Shown here piece by piece: positions 14,887-23,039 of a stretch of DNA of 24,390 nt. The translations under genes were made by a program, and so were the position numbers. This stretch comes from Actinobacteria bacterium BACL4 MAG-120820-bin23 (lineage in GTDB: Bacteria; Actinomycetota; Actinomycetes; Nanopelagicales; Nanopelagicaceae), in NCBI GenBank assembly GCA_001437855.1, contig LIBD01000003.1, forward strand, positions 1 to 24,390, written 5' to 3'. The first letter of the stretch is position 1. Each line of letters starts with the position of its first letter. Below the pieces are notes generated by a model that made no database searches, was not told the DNA's origin, and saw only the letters and a list, made by a program, of their open reading frames with translations.

Positions 14887-15789
14887 ATGCTTGTGGCCAA
14901 AAAATCATTACGTGGGCGAGTTTTAGGTCTGCTGGTGTTTTTACAATCTGCCTTAATAGTTACTGGTGGCTCAGTTCGCCTAACCGGATCTGGACTTGGT
15001 TGCCCTACCTGGCCAGAGTGCACGCCCGGCTCTTATGTTCCGGTTGCTAATCAGGCAGAGGGGCAGCTACATGCTTGGATTGAATTTGGAAATAGATTAC
15101 TTACATTTGTTTTATTAATTTGTGCATTGGCAGTCGTAACATTCTCAGTCAGAGTATCGAAAAATGCCGCTAACAAGGAGCGAGTCAGATCCCTAGCCGC
15201 GTTGCAAATTTTGGGAATTTTTGGGCAGGGAATGCTTGGTGGGGTTACCGTATTAACTGACCTTCACCCACTTACTGTCGCAGCTCACTATTTGCTATCA
15301 ATCTTATTAATTGCCGGTGCAATTTCATTACGGTATGAACTTATTGGCACACCGGTTGAGAAAACTACAGGCTTAATTAGTTTTTTAATGCCAATCTTTG
15401 TTTGGCTAACTTTCTTGGTATTGGTAGCCGGCACGATAGTTACTGGCAGTGGACCACATGCTGGAGATGAAAAGGCGGAGCGATTTGGTTTTGACCCACA
15501 AGTAGTCTCATGGATCCATGCCGATCTTGTTATTGCCTTGATAGTTCTAGCAGTAATGCTTTTACTTATTGCACACCAATCTGGAATGTCACTACTTGTT
15601 CGTCGTATTGGAATATTCCTGCTTATCGCATTCTCGCAAGGTGTTATTGGATATATCCAATACTTCACTGGCCTTCCTGAAGCCCTTGTTGCCGCTCATT
15701 TGATAGGTTCTACACTAGTGTGGGGTTCGGTTTGGAGTATTGCAAAGATCAGTAATTCTGGATTTAGAGTGCAAGGACTCAGACGATGA
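14887..15789 (+). CDS. ctaA: Heme A synthase (CtaA/COX15)
   Basis: CtaA oxidises the C8 methyl group of heme O to a formyl group, making heme A for aa3-type cytochrome oxidase; it is an integral membrane protein. The 300 residues contain about eight hydrophobic segments. Heme-ligand histidines are seen at 62 (LHAWIEFGNRLL), 134 (VAAHYLLSIL), 211 (SWIHADLVIA) and 271 (VAAHLIGSTL), and the extracytoplasmic cysteine pair at 39 and 45 (GLGCPTWPEC) is present. The gene implies aerobic respiration. It is first in an operon and overlaps tkt by four bases (ATGA), an unusual partnership, since heme O synthase (ctaB) normally stands beside tkt. Confidence 0.95.
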   Translation: MLVAKKSLRGRVLGLLVFLQSALIVTGGSVRLTGSGLGCPTWPECTPGSYVPVANQAEGQLHAWIEFGNRLLTFVLLICALAVVTFSVRVSKNAANKERVRSLAALQILGIFGQGMLGGVTVLTDLHPLTVAAHYLLSILLIAGAISLRYELIGTPVEKTTGLISFLMPIFVWLTFLVLVAGTIVTGSGPHAGDEKAERFGFDPQVVSWIHADLVIALIVLAVMLLLIAHQSGMSLLVRRIGIFLLIAFSQGVIGYIQYFTGLPEALVAAHLIGSTLVWGSVWSIAKISNSGFRVQGLRR

Positions 15790-17843
15790 ATAAGTGGATT
15801 GACTTAGATGATCAGGCGGTTGCGATCTCGCGCGCCTTAGCAATGGATGCGGTGCAAAAAGTTGGCAATGGCCATCCAGGCACTGCTATGGCATTAGCTC
15901 CCGTTGCCTATACTTTGTTTCAAAGAATTTTAAGACATAACCCAGTTAAGCCAGATTGGATTTCTCGGGATCGATTTATTCTCTCTTGTGGGCACTCCTC
16001 TCTTACCTTATATATTCAGCTTTTTTTATCAGGGTATGGCGTAGAGCTTGAAGACCTAAAGAATTTTAGAACTTTTAATTCACTTACCCCTGGTCATCCT
16101 GAGTATGGGCACACATTGGGTGTTGAGACCACAACTGGCCCGCTAGGCCAAGGTGTAGCAAATGGTGTTGGTATGGCAATGGCGGCCAGATATGAAAAAG
16201 GATTGCTAGATCCAGATAACACAACTGATATTTTTGATCATAATATTTGGGTTCTTTGTTCAGATGGTGATCTCCAAGAAGGAGTAAGTGCAGAGGCCTC
16301 TTCCTTGGCCGGAACTCAAGCATTAGGAAATCTAAAAGTAATTTATGATGATAATAGAATCTCTATTGAAGGTGACACCCATGTTGCTTTCACAGAGAAT
16401 GTCTCAGCAAGATATAAATCCTACGGCTGGGAAGTCATTGAGGTAGTAGCCAAGAAGGATGGTAATGTCGATCGAGAAAAACTTGAGAAGGCGTTGATAA
16501 AAGCTGCTGCTCACAATTCCTCGCCAGTTTTAATTCGTTTACAAACTGTTATTGCCTGGCCCGCTCCTAACGCCTCTGGAACTGCAAAGTCACATGGTTC
16601 AGCACTTGGCATAGAGGAGATTGCGCAGACTAAAAAGATCCTAGGTATCGATCCTAAAGAATCATTCTTTGCACCATCTAATGTCATTTCTCACACAAGG
16701 CAGGTAAAAGAACGAGGGGCAAAACAATTTGCCGACTGGGAAATAAAATTTGCTAAGTGGCAATCATTAAATCCAGAGCAGGCTGCCCTTTTAAATCGAC
16801 TATTAAAAAAGCAATTACCAACTAACTGGGCTAAAGATCTACCAATTTTTTCACAAGACAAGGAAGTATCCACCAGAGCTGCCTCTGGAAAAGTTATTCA
16901 AGCACTTGCTGAAAGATTACCTGAGTTTTGGGGTGGTTCTGCCGACTTAGCCGAAAGTAACAACACGACAATTGAAGGCGGTAAATCATTTTTGCCAAGC
17001 TCAAGCAAAATGGCAGATGCTAATCCCTACGGCCGGGTTATCCACTTTGGAATAAGAGAGCATGCGATGGGGGCAATACTGAACGGAGCCGCCTTACATG
17101 GTTTGGTAAAGCCATTTGCTGGGACATTTCTAGTTTTTAGCGATTACATGCGAGGCGCAGTTCGCCTTTCGGCTCTAATGCAACTACCGGTTACATTTGT
17201 TTGGACCCATGACTCAATTGGTCTAGGTGAAGATGGACCAACACACCAACCCGTTGAACATCTTGCTGCACTACGCGCAATTCCTGGGCTTGAGCTAGTA
17301 AGACCAGCTGATGCTAATGAAGTATCTGTCTGTTGGAAAAATATAATTGAGCGTGCTAAACCTACTGGTCTGGTTTTATCTCGCCAGAATTTACCAGTGC
17401 TTGATCGGAGCAAGTATGCAGCTGCAACTAACGCAGTTAAGGGAGCTTATGTTGTTGCTTACGGTGATGAATTATCAAAGCAATGTGATGTGTTACTAAT
17501 TGCAACCGGCTCTGAAGTAAGTATCGCATTGCAAGCAAGAGAGGTTTTGGCTGAAAAAAATGTTAAGGCTAGAGTTATTAGCATTCCTTGTTTTGAATGG
17601 TTTTTTGAACAGTCCCCTGCATATCAGGAGGAGGTAATGCCTAGGAAGATTAAAGCTAGGGTAAGTATTGAAGCTGGAGTTTCCCAGCCTTGGTATAAAA
17701 TCATTGGCGACTATGGCATTGCAATCTCGCTAGAACACTTTGGTGCTTCAGCAAGTGCCTCAGTTCTCTTTAAGGAGTTTGGTTTTACTGCCGAAAATGT
17801 TGTAGCAGCAGCGACAGAGAGTATTAAAAGAGCAAATGGGTAA
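15786..17843 (+). CDS. tkt: Transketolase
   Basis: This TPP enzyme of the non-oxidative pentose phosphate pathway moves two-carbon units between sugar phosphates. It has 685 residues, normal length. Visible motifs are GNGHPGTAMALAPVAY (N-terminal His), TTGPLGQGVANGVGMAMA, the TPP/metal motif SDGDLQEGVSAEASSLAG through DDNRISIEG, and in the pyrimidine domain FGIREHAMGAILNG (the TPP-activating Glu) and DSIGLGEDGPTHQPVEHL. The C-terminal domain from about 545 is complete. It overlaps ctaA by four bases and pgi by eight, so all three are probably one mRNA. No transaldolase follows, unlike the usual actinobacterial order tkt-tal-pgi. Confidence 0.98.
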   Translation: MNKWIDLDDQAVAISRALAMDAVQKVGNGHPGTAMALAPVAYTLFQRILRHNPVKPDWISRDRFILSCGHSSLTLYIQLFLSGYGVELEDLKNFRTFNSLTPGHPEYGHTLGVETTTGPLGQGVANGVGMAMAARYEKGLLDPDNTTDIFDHNIWVLCSDGDLQEGVSAEASSLAGTQALGNLKVIYDDNRISIEGDTHVAFTENVSARYKSYGWEVIEVVAKKDGNVDREKLEKALIKAAAHNSSPVLIRLQTVIAWPAPNASGTAKSHGSALGIEEIAQTKKILGIDPKESFFAPSNVISHTRQVKERGAKQFADWEIKFAKWQSLNPEQAALLNRLLKKQLPTNWAKDLPIFSQDKEVSTRAASGKVIQALAERLPEFWGGSADLAESNNTTIEGGKSFLPSSSKMADANPYGRVIHFGIREHAMGAILNGAALHGLVKPFAGTFLVFSDYMRGAVRLSALMQLPVTFVWTHDSIGLGEDGPTHQPVEHLAALRAIPGLELVRPADANEVSVCWKNIIERAKPTGLVLSRQNLPVLDRSKYAAATNAVKGAYVVAYGDELSKQCDVLLIATGSEVSIALQAREVLAEKNVKARVISIPCFEWFFEQSPAYQEEVMPRKIKARVSIEAGVSQPWYKIIGDYGIAISLEHFGASASASVLFKEFGFTAENVVAAATESIKRANG

Positions 17844-19326
17844 TGAAGCTGGACATGATCACTCAGATTTAATCTCCAAGTTAAATGAGATACTCCCTAA
17901 AATCGCAGCAAAAGATTCCTCACTATGGGGGCCAACTAGTGAGGCGCCCAATCGACTAGGTTGGGTCGATCTTCCGGTGACTTCTCGGCAATTACTGCCA
18001 GAGCTAGATGCCCTATCTGCCTGGACTCGAAGTAACAAATTAGACCAGTTTGTTCTTTGTGGAATGGGTGGTTCCTCGTTAGCAACTGAACTAATTGCTA
18101 AGACCAATAGCAAGAGTATTACGATCTTAGATTCGACCCACCCCGAGCAGATAATTAAATCTACTCCTAAAGATCTTGCAAGATCTCTGGTTATTATTGC
18201 CTCTAAATCCGGTACAACTATAGAAACGCTCTCTCATTTTAAATTCTTTGAAAAACTTTTCTTAGACTCTAATCTTGAACCTAAGAATCATATTCTTCTT
18301 ATTACCGACCAGGGTACTTCTTTAGATAGTAGCAGCCGTAAATCAGGGTATAGGGTTTTCAACGCTAACTCGAATGTAGGCGGAAGGTTTAGCGCTTTAA
18401 CCACTTTTGGATTATTGCCGGCCTCATTAACTGGCACAGATGTTTCAATACTGCTAGATGATGCAGAGAAGATGAGTAAATTACTGGTGGAGCCAAACTC
18501 CATCGCCGTTCAAATTGCGATAGCCATGTTTACTAGATCAAAACAATTTGTCTACTTTGTTGAACAGCAGAGTAGTACCCCAGGACTTGCAAGTTGGATT
18601 GAGCAATTAATTGCAGAGTCAACTGGCAAAGATGGCATAGGAAGATTACCCATAGTTGTTAATGGATTAAACCAGACAAATCAGGAGCTAAGTATTGGAT
18701 TTAAAGATGGCCAGTACGATCTTGTAGTTAAGGGCTCCCTTGGTGAACATTTAATACTATGGCAGTGGGTGACAGTATTACTTTGCTTCTTACTTGAGGT
18801 TGATCCATTTAATCAACCCAATGTGACAGAGGCTAAAGACAAAACCAGTAAAATACTCACCGATCTTAGTGCCGGTAATTATGTTCATGAGCAGCCCAGG
18901 ATCATAAATAAAAATTATGACTTGTTTTCGAATTTAGAGATTTCCTCTGTTTCAGATTTTCTGAATCTGCCATGTGCTTACTTTTCAATTATGGCTTTTT
19001 TACCCTCATCTTTTGAGCAAGAGCTAATAGGAGTACAAAATCATCTGATCTCTAAACTCAACAAACCGGTTACTTTTGGCCTAGGGCCAAGATATCTGCA
19101 TTCGACCGGACAAATCCATAAGGGTGGTCAAAGTAATGGTGGATTTATTCAAATAACTCAGGAGATAAAAACGGAGCTAGTTATACCAGGTGAACAATAT
19201 ACATTTGGCCAGTTAATTTCTGCGCAAGCATTGGGGGACGAAAACTCTTTGACTGCTAGAGGAGTACCACTGCTTAGGATTCACATAAAAAACAAAGATT
19301 GTGCCCTTTTAGAAATATTTAATTAA
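17836..19326 (+). CDS. pgi: Glucose-6-phosphate isomerase (actinobacterial tal-pgi type)
   Basis: Pgi interconverts glucose-6-phosphate and fructose-6-phosphate, linking glycolysis, gluconeogenesis and the pentose pathway. It has 496 residues. CGMGGSSLATELIA (sugar-isomerase domain 1), IIASKSGTTIETLSHF and SNVGGRFSALTTFGLLPASL match the Pgi form that in other bacteria is fused to or adjacent to transaldolase. Here no transaldolase domain is present. The ATG lies eight bases inside the end of tkt, with no separate promoter, so it depends on tkt translation. Its stop TAA shares bases with the rbpA stop on the other strand. Identification is firm at family level; use by the cell also for mannose phosphate is possible for this class. 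Confidence 0.92.
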   Translation: MGNEAGHDHSDLISKLNEILPKIAAKDSSLWGPTSEAPNRLGWVDLPVTSRQLLPELDALSAWTRSNKLDQFVLCGMGGSSLATELIAKTNSKSITILDSTHPEQIIKSTPKDLARSLVIIASKSGTTIETLSHFKFFEKLFLDSNLEPKNHILLITDQGTSLDSSSRKSGYRVFNANSNVGGRFSALTTFGLLPASLTGTDVSILLDDAEKMSKLLVEPNSIAVQIAIAMFTRSKQFVYFVEQQSSTPGLASWIEQLIAESTGKDGIGRLPIVVNGLNQTNQELSIGFKDGQYDLVVKGSLGEHLILWQWVTVLLCFLLEVDPFNQPNVTEAKDKTSKILTDLSAGNYVHEQPRIINKNYDLFSNLEISSVSDFLNLPCAYFSIMAFLPSSFEQELIGVQNHLISKLNKPVTFGLGPRYLHSTGQIHKGGQSNGGFIQITQEIKTELVIPGEQYTFGQLISAQALGDENSLTARGVPLLRIHIKNKDCALLEIFN

Positions 19327-19664
19327 TCCTCACCACGTAGCTTTTTTAGAGCTATATCGAGAATCTTATTTGCTTCAGCCTCTGTGCGACGTTCTTTTAC
19401 GTAAGCTAAGTGAGTCTTGTAGGGCTCATTTTTTAAAGGTAGTGGCGGCTTATTTTTATCTCTACCTGCTGGGAAACCGCATCTTGGACAGTCCCATTCA
19501 GCCGGAATTTCAACGGTTCCATCTTCAGCGAAAGAGGGCTTAGTCTCATGACCATTAGCGCACCAATATGAAATTCTAAATCTTGCAATTGATTCACCGC
19601 GCTCTGCTTCGCCCATTGGGCCAGCACCAACACGAGAGCCTCTTATTGAACTTCCACCAGCCAT
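19323..19664 (-). CDS. rbpA: RNA polymerase-binding protein RbpA
   Basis: RbpA is an actinobacteria-specific transcription factor that binds the housekeeping sigma factor and core polymerase and stabilises the open complex. The 113 residues show the N-terminal tail with IRGSRVGAGPMGEAERGE, a zinc-ribbon-like core (Cys 35 and His 39 in WCANGHE, Cys 59 and Cys 62 in DCPRCGFPAG), a basic linker, and the sigma-interaction region EPYKTHLAYVKERRTEAEA. It lies nine bases after secG, behind a weak AGGGG ribosome site. The last gene in its direction, it converges on pgi with shared stop bases. It is the strongest single lineage marker in the window. Confidence 0.97.
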   Translation of the reverse strand: MAGGSSIRGSRVGAGPMGEAERGESIARFRISYWCANGHETKPSFAEDGTVEIPAEWDCPRCGFPAGRDKNKPPLPLKNEPYKTHLAYVKERRTEAEANKILDIALKKLRGED

Positions 19665-19673
19665 GATTAACCC

Positions 19674-19904
19674 CTAATTCTTAAGAACCAAAGAAAGTGC
19701 AATGACGGATGAGAGCCAAACGCCACCGACAACAATTGTTATTCGATCTAAATTCTTTTCGACAACTGAAGACCCACCATAAGTTGAAGAGACTCCCCCA
19801 CCAAATAAATCTGATAAGCCAGACCCCTTGCCCTTATGAAGCAGTACAAGGATGATCATCAAAACACTTGAAAGAATAAGAATTATTGTTAGAGCTAAAC
19901 TCAT
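19674..19904 (-). CDS. secG: Preprotein translocase subunit SecG
   Basis: SecG is a small membrane subunit of the SecYEG channel. The 76 residues form two hydrophobic helices (about 3-22 and 54-74) joined by a cytoplasmic loop with the conserved KGKGSGLSDLFGGG. GAAGGCGAG before the ATG is a modest ribosome site. It lies between tpiA (75 bases upstream) and rbpA, the usual actinobacterial place downstream of the glycolytic genes. The 75-base gap to tpiA shows TAGTAT and TATTCT as possible -10 elements, but no good -35. Confidence 0.95.
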   Translation of the reverse strand: MSLALTIILILSSVLMIILVLLHKGKGSGLSDLFGGGVSSTYGGSSVVEKNLDRITIVVGGVWLSSVIALSLVLKN

Positions 19905-19979
19905 TTTCTCGCCTTCAACGCTCGGTTAATCAATAGGAGAATAGGATACTATCTTTAAGCAAAATAACTTAAATTCTCG

Positions 19980-20765
19980 CTATTGGGCCTTATTTAACAC
20001 TCTATGAAACTTGGAAATACGAGCAAACTCCTCAGGATCAAGGGAGGCCCCACCTACTAAAGCACCGTCCACATCAGCTTCCTTCATGATATCCAGGGTA
20101 TTGATGGATTTAACTGAACCACCATAAAGAATTCGACAATTATCAGCAATCTCATCACTACCAATTTTTCTTAACTCATCTCTTATTGCACTGCACACTT
20201 CTTGAGCATCCTCGGGGGTAGCAGTTTTTCCAGTACCGATTGCCCATACTGGCTCGTAAGCAATTACTATTTTCTTTAGATCTGGCTTATGGAAACCTTT
20301 AAGTCCATTCCGTAACTGCTCTAAAACAAACGAGATGTGATTACCCGCTTCTCGAATCGCAAGTTCTTCGCCGATACAAAAAATTGGTTTTAGTTCATTT
20401 GCTAATGCTGCTTTAATTTTCTTATTTATCTTTGCGTCATCTTCATTATGATTAGCTCGGCGCTCGCTATGGCCAACTAAAACATATGTACAGCCAAGCT
20501 TATTTAACATGGAGCCTGAAATTTCACCGGTATATGCTCCAGATTCGGCCGTTGATAGATCTTGCGCTCCGTAAAGAAGTCTTAAGCGATCTCCATCCAC
20601 CAAAGTTTGAACCGACCTAACATCTGTAAATGGAGGAATTACAACAATTTCAACCGCATCATAATCTCTATCTTCCAGTGAATAGGCAAGCTTTTGCGTA
20701 ACCGCAATCGCCTCTAAGTGATTTAAATTCATTTTCCAGTTACCAGCAATAAGTGGTTTACGCAT
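19980..20765 (-). CDS. tpiA: Triosephosphate isomerase
   Basis: This TIM-barrel enzyme interconverts dihydroxyacetone phosphate and glyceraldehyde-3-phosphate. It has 261 residues. Catalytic residues are all present: Lys 11 (GNWKMN), His 99 (VLVGHSERR) and Glu 171 (AYEPVWAIGTGK, the mobile loop follows), plus the phosphate-binding YGGSV and GALVGGASL near the end. A Shine-Dalgarno AGGAG, overlapping the pgk stop codon, is six bases before the ATG. It is third in the gap-pgk-tpiA glycolytic unit, nine bases after pgk. Confidence 0.98.
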   Translation of the reverse strand: MRKPLIAGNWKMNLNHLEAIAVTQKLAYSLEDRDYDAVEIVVIPPFTDVRSVQTLVDGDRLRLLYGAQDLSTAESGAYTGEISGSMLNKLGCTYVLVGHSERRANHNEDDAKINKKIKAALANELKPIFCIGEELAIREAGNHISFVLEQLRNGLKGFHKPDLKKIVIAYEPVWAIGTGKTATPEDAQEVCSAIRDELRKIGSDEIADNCRILYGGSVKSINTLDIMKEADVDGALVGGASLDPEEFARISKFHRVLNKAQ

Positions 20766-20774
20766 TTACTACTC

Positions 20775-21959
20775 CTAACTTAAAGCCATTAGGCCTGGAA
20801 GTTCTTTTCCTTCAAGATACTCAAGTGATGCACCACCACCAGTTGAGATATATCCAAAGTCTTGATCTGCAAATCCTAGTTTACGAACCGCAGCAGCTGA
20901 ATCTCCCCCGCCGACTACAGCTATTCCATCTACTTTTGTGAGTGCTTGGGCAATCACCCTTGTGCCATTTGCAAAATTTGGAAATTCAAATACGCCCATT
21001 GGCCCATTCCAAAAAACAGTTTTACATTTTTTTATCTCGAGCGCAAATATATTTGCGCTATTTGGGCCGATATCTAATCCCATCATATCCTCAGGAATTT
21101 GGTCTGCTCTCACAATCATTGGAGCAGAGTCTGCAGTAAATTCAGCTGCAACAACAATATCCTCTGGTAAGACTAACTTAACTCCGATCTGATCTGCCCT
21201 TGTAATTAACTCTTTAACTGTCTCAATTAGATCTACTTCGACTAGAGATTTTCCGATACTAAATCCCTTTGCTGCCAGGAAAGTAAAAACCATTCCGCCG
21301 CCAATTGCTAGTACATCAACTTTTTCAAGTAGATTAGAGATTACTCCTATTTTGTCTGAAACCTTTGCTCCGCCCAGCACAACCCCATATGGGCGAGATG
21401 GATTCTTGGTCAATTTTTCAAGAACTTCAACCTCATTAGCAATTAGATCACCTGCAGCATGGGGCATAAGATTTGCTAATTCAAATACAGAGGCGTGCTT
21501 GCGATGTACTGCACCAAATCCATCACCAACATAGTAATCCGCGTAGGTTGAAAGCTCTTTTGCTAATTTCAATCGCTCGTTATCATCTTTACTGGTCTCG
21601 GACTCCTCGAACCTAATATTTTCTAGTAATAAAATTTGTTTAGGTTTAAGACTCATCGCTAGTTCGCTAGCACCTAGTGCTGATTCAGAAAAAATAACAG
21701 ATGTTCCTATTAATTTTTCTAATCTTTCTGCAACCGGGCGCAAGGACATTTCCGATTTCCGTTGACCCTTTGGTCTGCCTAGATGGGCGACGATAACGAT
21801 TGAACAATTGGCCGCAACTAGTTTCTTAATAGTTGACATGGAAGCGACGATTCTGCCATCGTCAGTTATAACGCCATCCTTTATTGGGACATTCAGATCA
21901 CATCTTAAAAGCACTCGATGTGATTGAAGGTTTAATTCAGAAAGTTTCTTTAGTCCCAT
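20775..21959 (-). CDS. pgk: Phosphoglycerate kinase
   Basis: This kinase transfers phosphate from 1,3-bisphosphoglycerate to ADP in glycolysis (reversible). It has 394 residues, normal. The N-terminal substrate domain has RCDLNVPI (about 19-26) and AHLGRPKG (58-65); the nucleotide domain has VLGGAKVSDKIG, FWNGPMGVFEF, GGGDSAAAVRK and YISTGGGASLEYLEG. The ATG is only four bases after the gap stop and has no Shine-Dalgarno, so translation is probably coupled to gap. Confidence 0.98.
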   Translation of the reverse strand: MGLKKLSELNLQSHRVLLRCDLNVPIKDGVITDDGRIVASMSTIKKLVAANCSIVIVAHLGRPKGQRKSEMSLRPVAERLEKLIGTSVIFSESALGASELAMSLKPKQILLLENIRFEESETSKDDNERLKLAKELSTYADYYVGDGFGAVHRKHASVFELANLMPHAAGDLIANEVEVLEKLTKNPSRPYGVVLGGAKVSDKIGVISNLLEKVDVLAIGGGMVFTFLAAKGFSIGKSLVEVDLIETVKELITRADQIGVKLVLPEDIVVAAEFTADSAPMIVRADQIPEDMMGLDIGPNSANIFALEIKKCKTVFWNGPMGVFEFPNFANGTRVIAQALTKVDGIAVVGGGDSAAAVRKLGFADQDFGYISTGGGASLEYLEGKELPGLMALS

Positions 21960-21963
21960 CTAA

Positions 21964-22965
21964 TTAAATAGTTTTACCAATATATTTAATTAAATCAACC
22001 AAACGATTTGAATAACCCCACTCATTGTCATACCAACCAACAACTTTTACCGTGGTACCAATGACCTTGGTTAGACCAGCATCTAAAATACAAGAGCTTG
22101 GGTCTGTCACTATGTCAGCAGACACAATCGGATCTTCTGTGTAAGTCAAATACCCTTTTAAGGATCCCTCACTAGCTTTCTTAAGCGCAGAATTTATCTC
22201 ACTAACGCTAACCTCTTTTGCAAGCTCAACTGTTAGGTCAGTCGCAGAACCAGTTGGGACTGGAACCCTAAGGGCATAGCCATCAAGTTTTCCCTTCAAC
22301 TCCGGCAAAACTAACGAGATTGCTTTAGCAGCACCGGTTGAAGTTGGAATTATTGAAAGTGCCGCGGCTCTAGATCTTCGCAAATCTTTATGCGGGAAAT
22401 CCAAAATAACTTGATCATTTGTATATGCATGAATAGTTGTCATTAATCCCCGAACAATTCCGAATTCATCATTTAGTACCTTTGCCATTGGTGCTAGACA
22501 GTTGGTTGTACATGAGGCATTAGAAATAATATTGTGTTTAGTTGAATCATACTTATCATGATTTACGCCCATAACAATTGTTATGTCTTCATCGGTAGCC
22601 GGAGCAGAAATAATCACTTTCTTAGCTCCAGCAGTTATATGCTTTTTGGCATCTGCAGCCTTCGTAAAAATTCCAGTGGACTCAACCACAACATCAACGC
22701 CCAATTTACCCCAAGGTATATTCGCAGGATCTCTTTCCGCACTTACGGCAATTGTTTTTCCACCCACGGTGATACTTGATTCAGTGTGTGTAACTGTCTG
22801 TGAGAGTCTGCCAAGAATTGAGTCGTACTTCAAAAGATGCGCCAGGGTTGCATTATCGGTCAGATCATTTATACCAACAATTTCAAAATCTGCTCCAGAC
22901 TCCAGTGAAGCCCTAAGAAAGTTTCTTCCAATTCTGCCAAAACCATTTACGCCAACTTTTAACAT
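21964..22965 (-). CDS. gap: Glyceraldehyde-3-phosphate dehydrogenase, NAD type
   Basis: This enzyme oxidises and phosphorylates glyceraldehyde-3-phosphate. It has 333 residues. VNGFGRIGRN is the dinucleotide fold; Asp 34 in GINDL favours NAD over NADP, so it looks like the glycolytic form. Catalytic Cys 152 lies in SNASCTTNCLAP and His 179 in TTIHAYTNDQ; the C-terminal WYDNEWGYSNR is intact. It heads gap-pgk-tpiA, with its own promoter and an AAGGA ribosome site four bases before the ATG, so the three genes can be expressed separately from whiA. Confidence 0.98.
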   Translation of the reverse strand: MLKVGVNGFGRIGRNFLRASLESGADFEIVGINDLTDNATLAHLLKYDSILGRLSQTVTHTESSITVGGKTIAVSAERDPANIPWGKLGVDVVVESTGIFTKAADAKKHITAGAKKVIISAPATDEDITIVMGVNHDKYDSTKHNIISNASCTTNCLAPMAKVLNDEFGIVRGLMTTIHAYTNDQVILDFPHKDLRRSRAAALSIIPTSTGAAKAISLVLPELKGKLDGYALRVPVPTGSATDLTVELAKEVSVSEINSALKKASEGSLKGYLTYTEDPIVSADIVTDPSSCILDAGLTKVIGTTVKVVGWYDNEWGYSNRLVDLIKYIGKTI

Positions 22966-22989
22966 GAGTTCCTTAATCTAAAATAAAAA

Positions 22990-23018
22990 ATTATCGCCAC
23001 AACTTTGTGAGAGGGCAA
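22990..23018 (-). promoter_or_regulatory. Promoter of the gap-pgk-tpiA unit
   Basis: On the minus strand TTGCCC (23018-23013) and GATAAT (22995-22990) are 17 bases apart, a good housekeeping-sigma match. The start would be near 22983, leaving a 5' UTR of about 18 bases that contains the gap ribosome site. The spacer contains a palindrome, CACAA-CT-TTGTG (22998-23009), that could be an operator. Confidence 0.65.
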
Positions 23019-23039
23019 TCTTATCAGGAAAAAAATACT

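Noticed and set aside
19930..19960. CCTATT direct repeat between tpiA and secG
   Set aside because: Two copies of a six-base AT-rich word eight bases apart are not distinguishable from chance.
22998..23009. Rex (redox repressor) site in the gap promoter
   Set aside because: Rex sites have TTGTG first and CACAA second with about eight bases between; here the half-sites are in the opposite order with two bases between.
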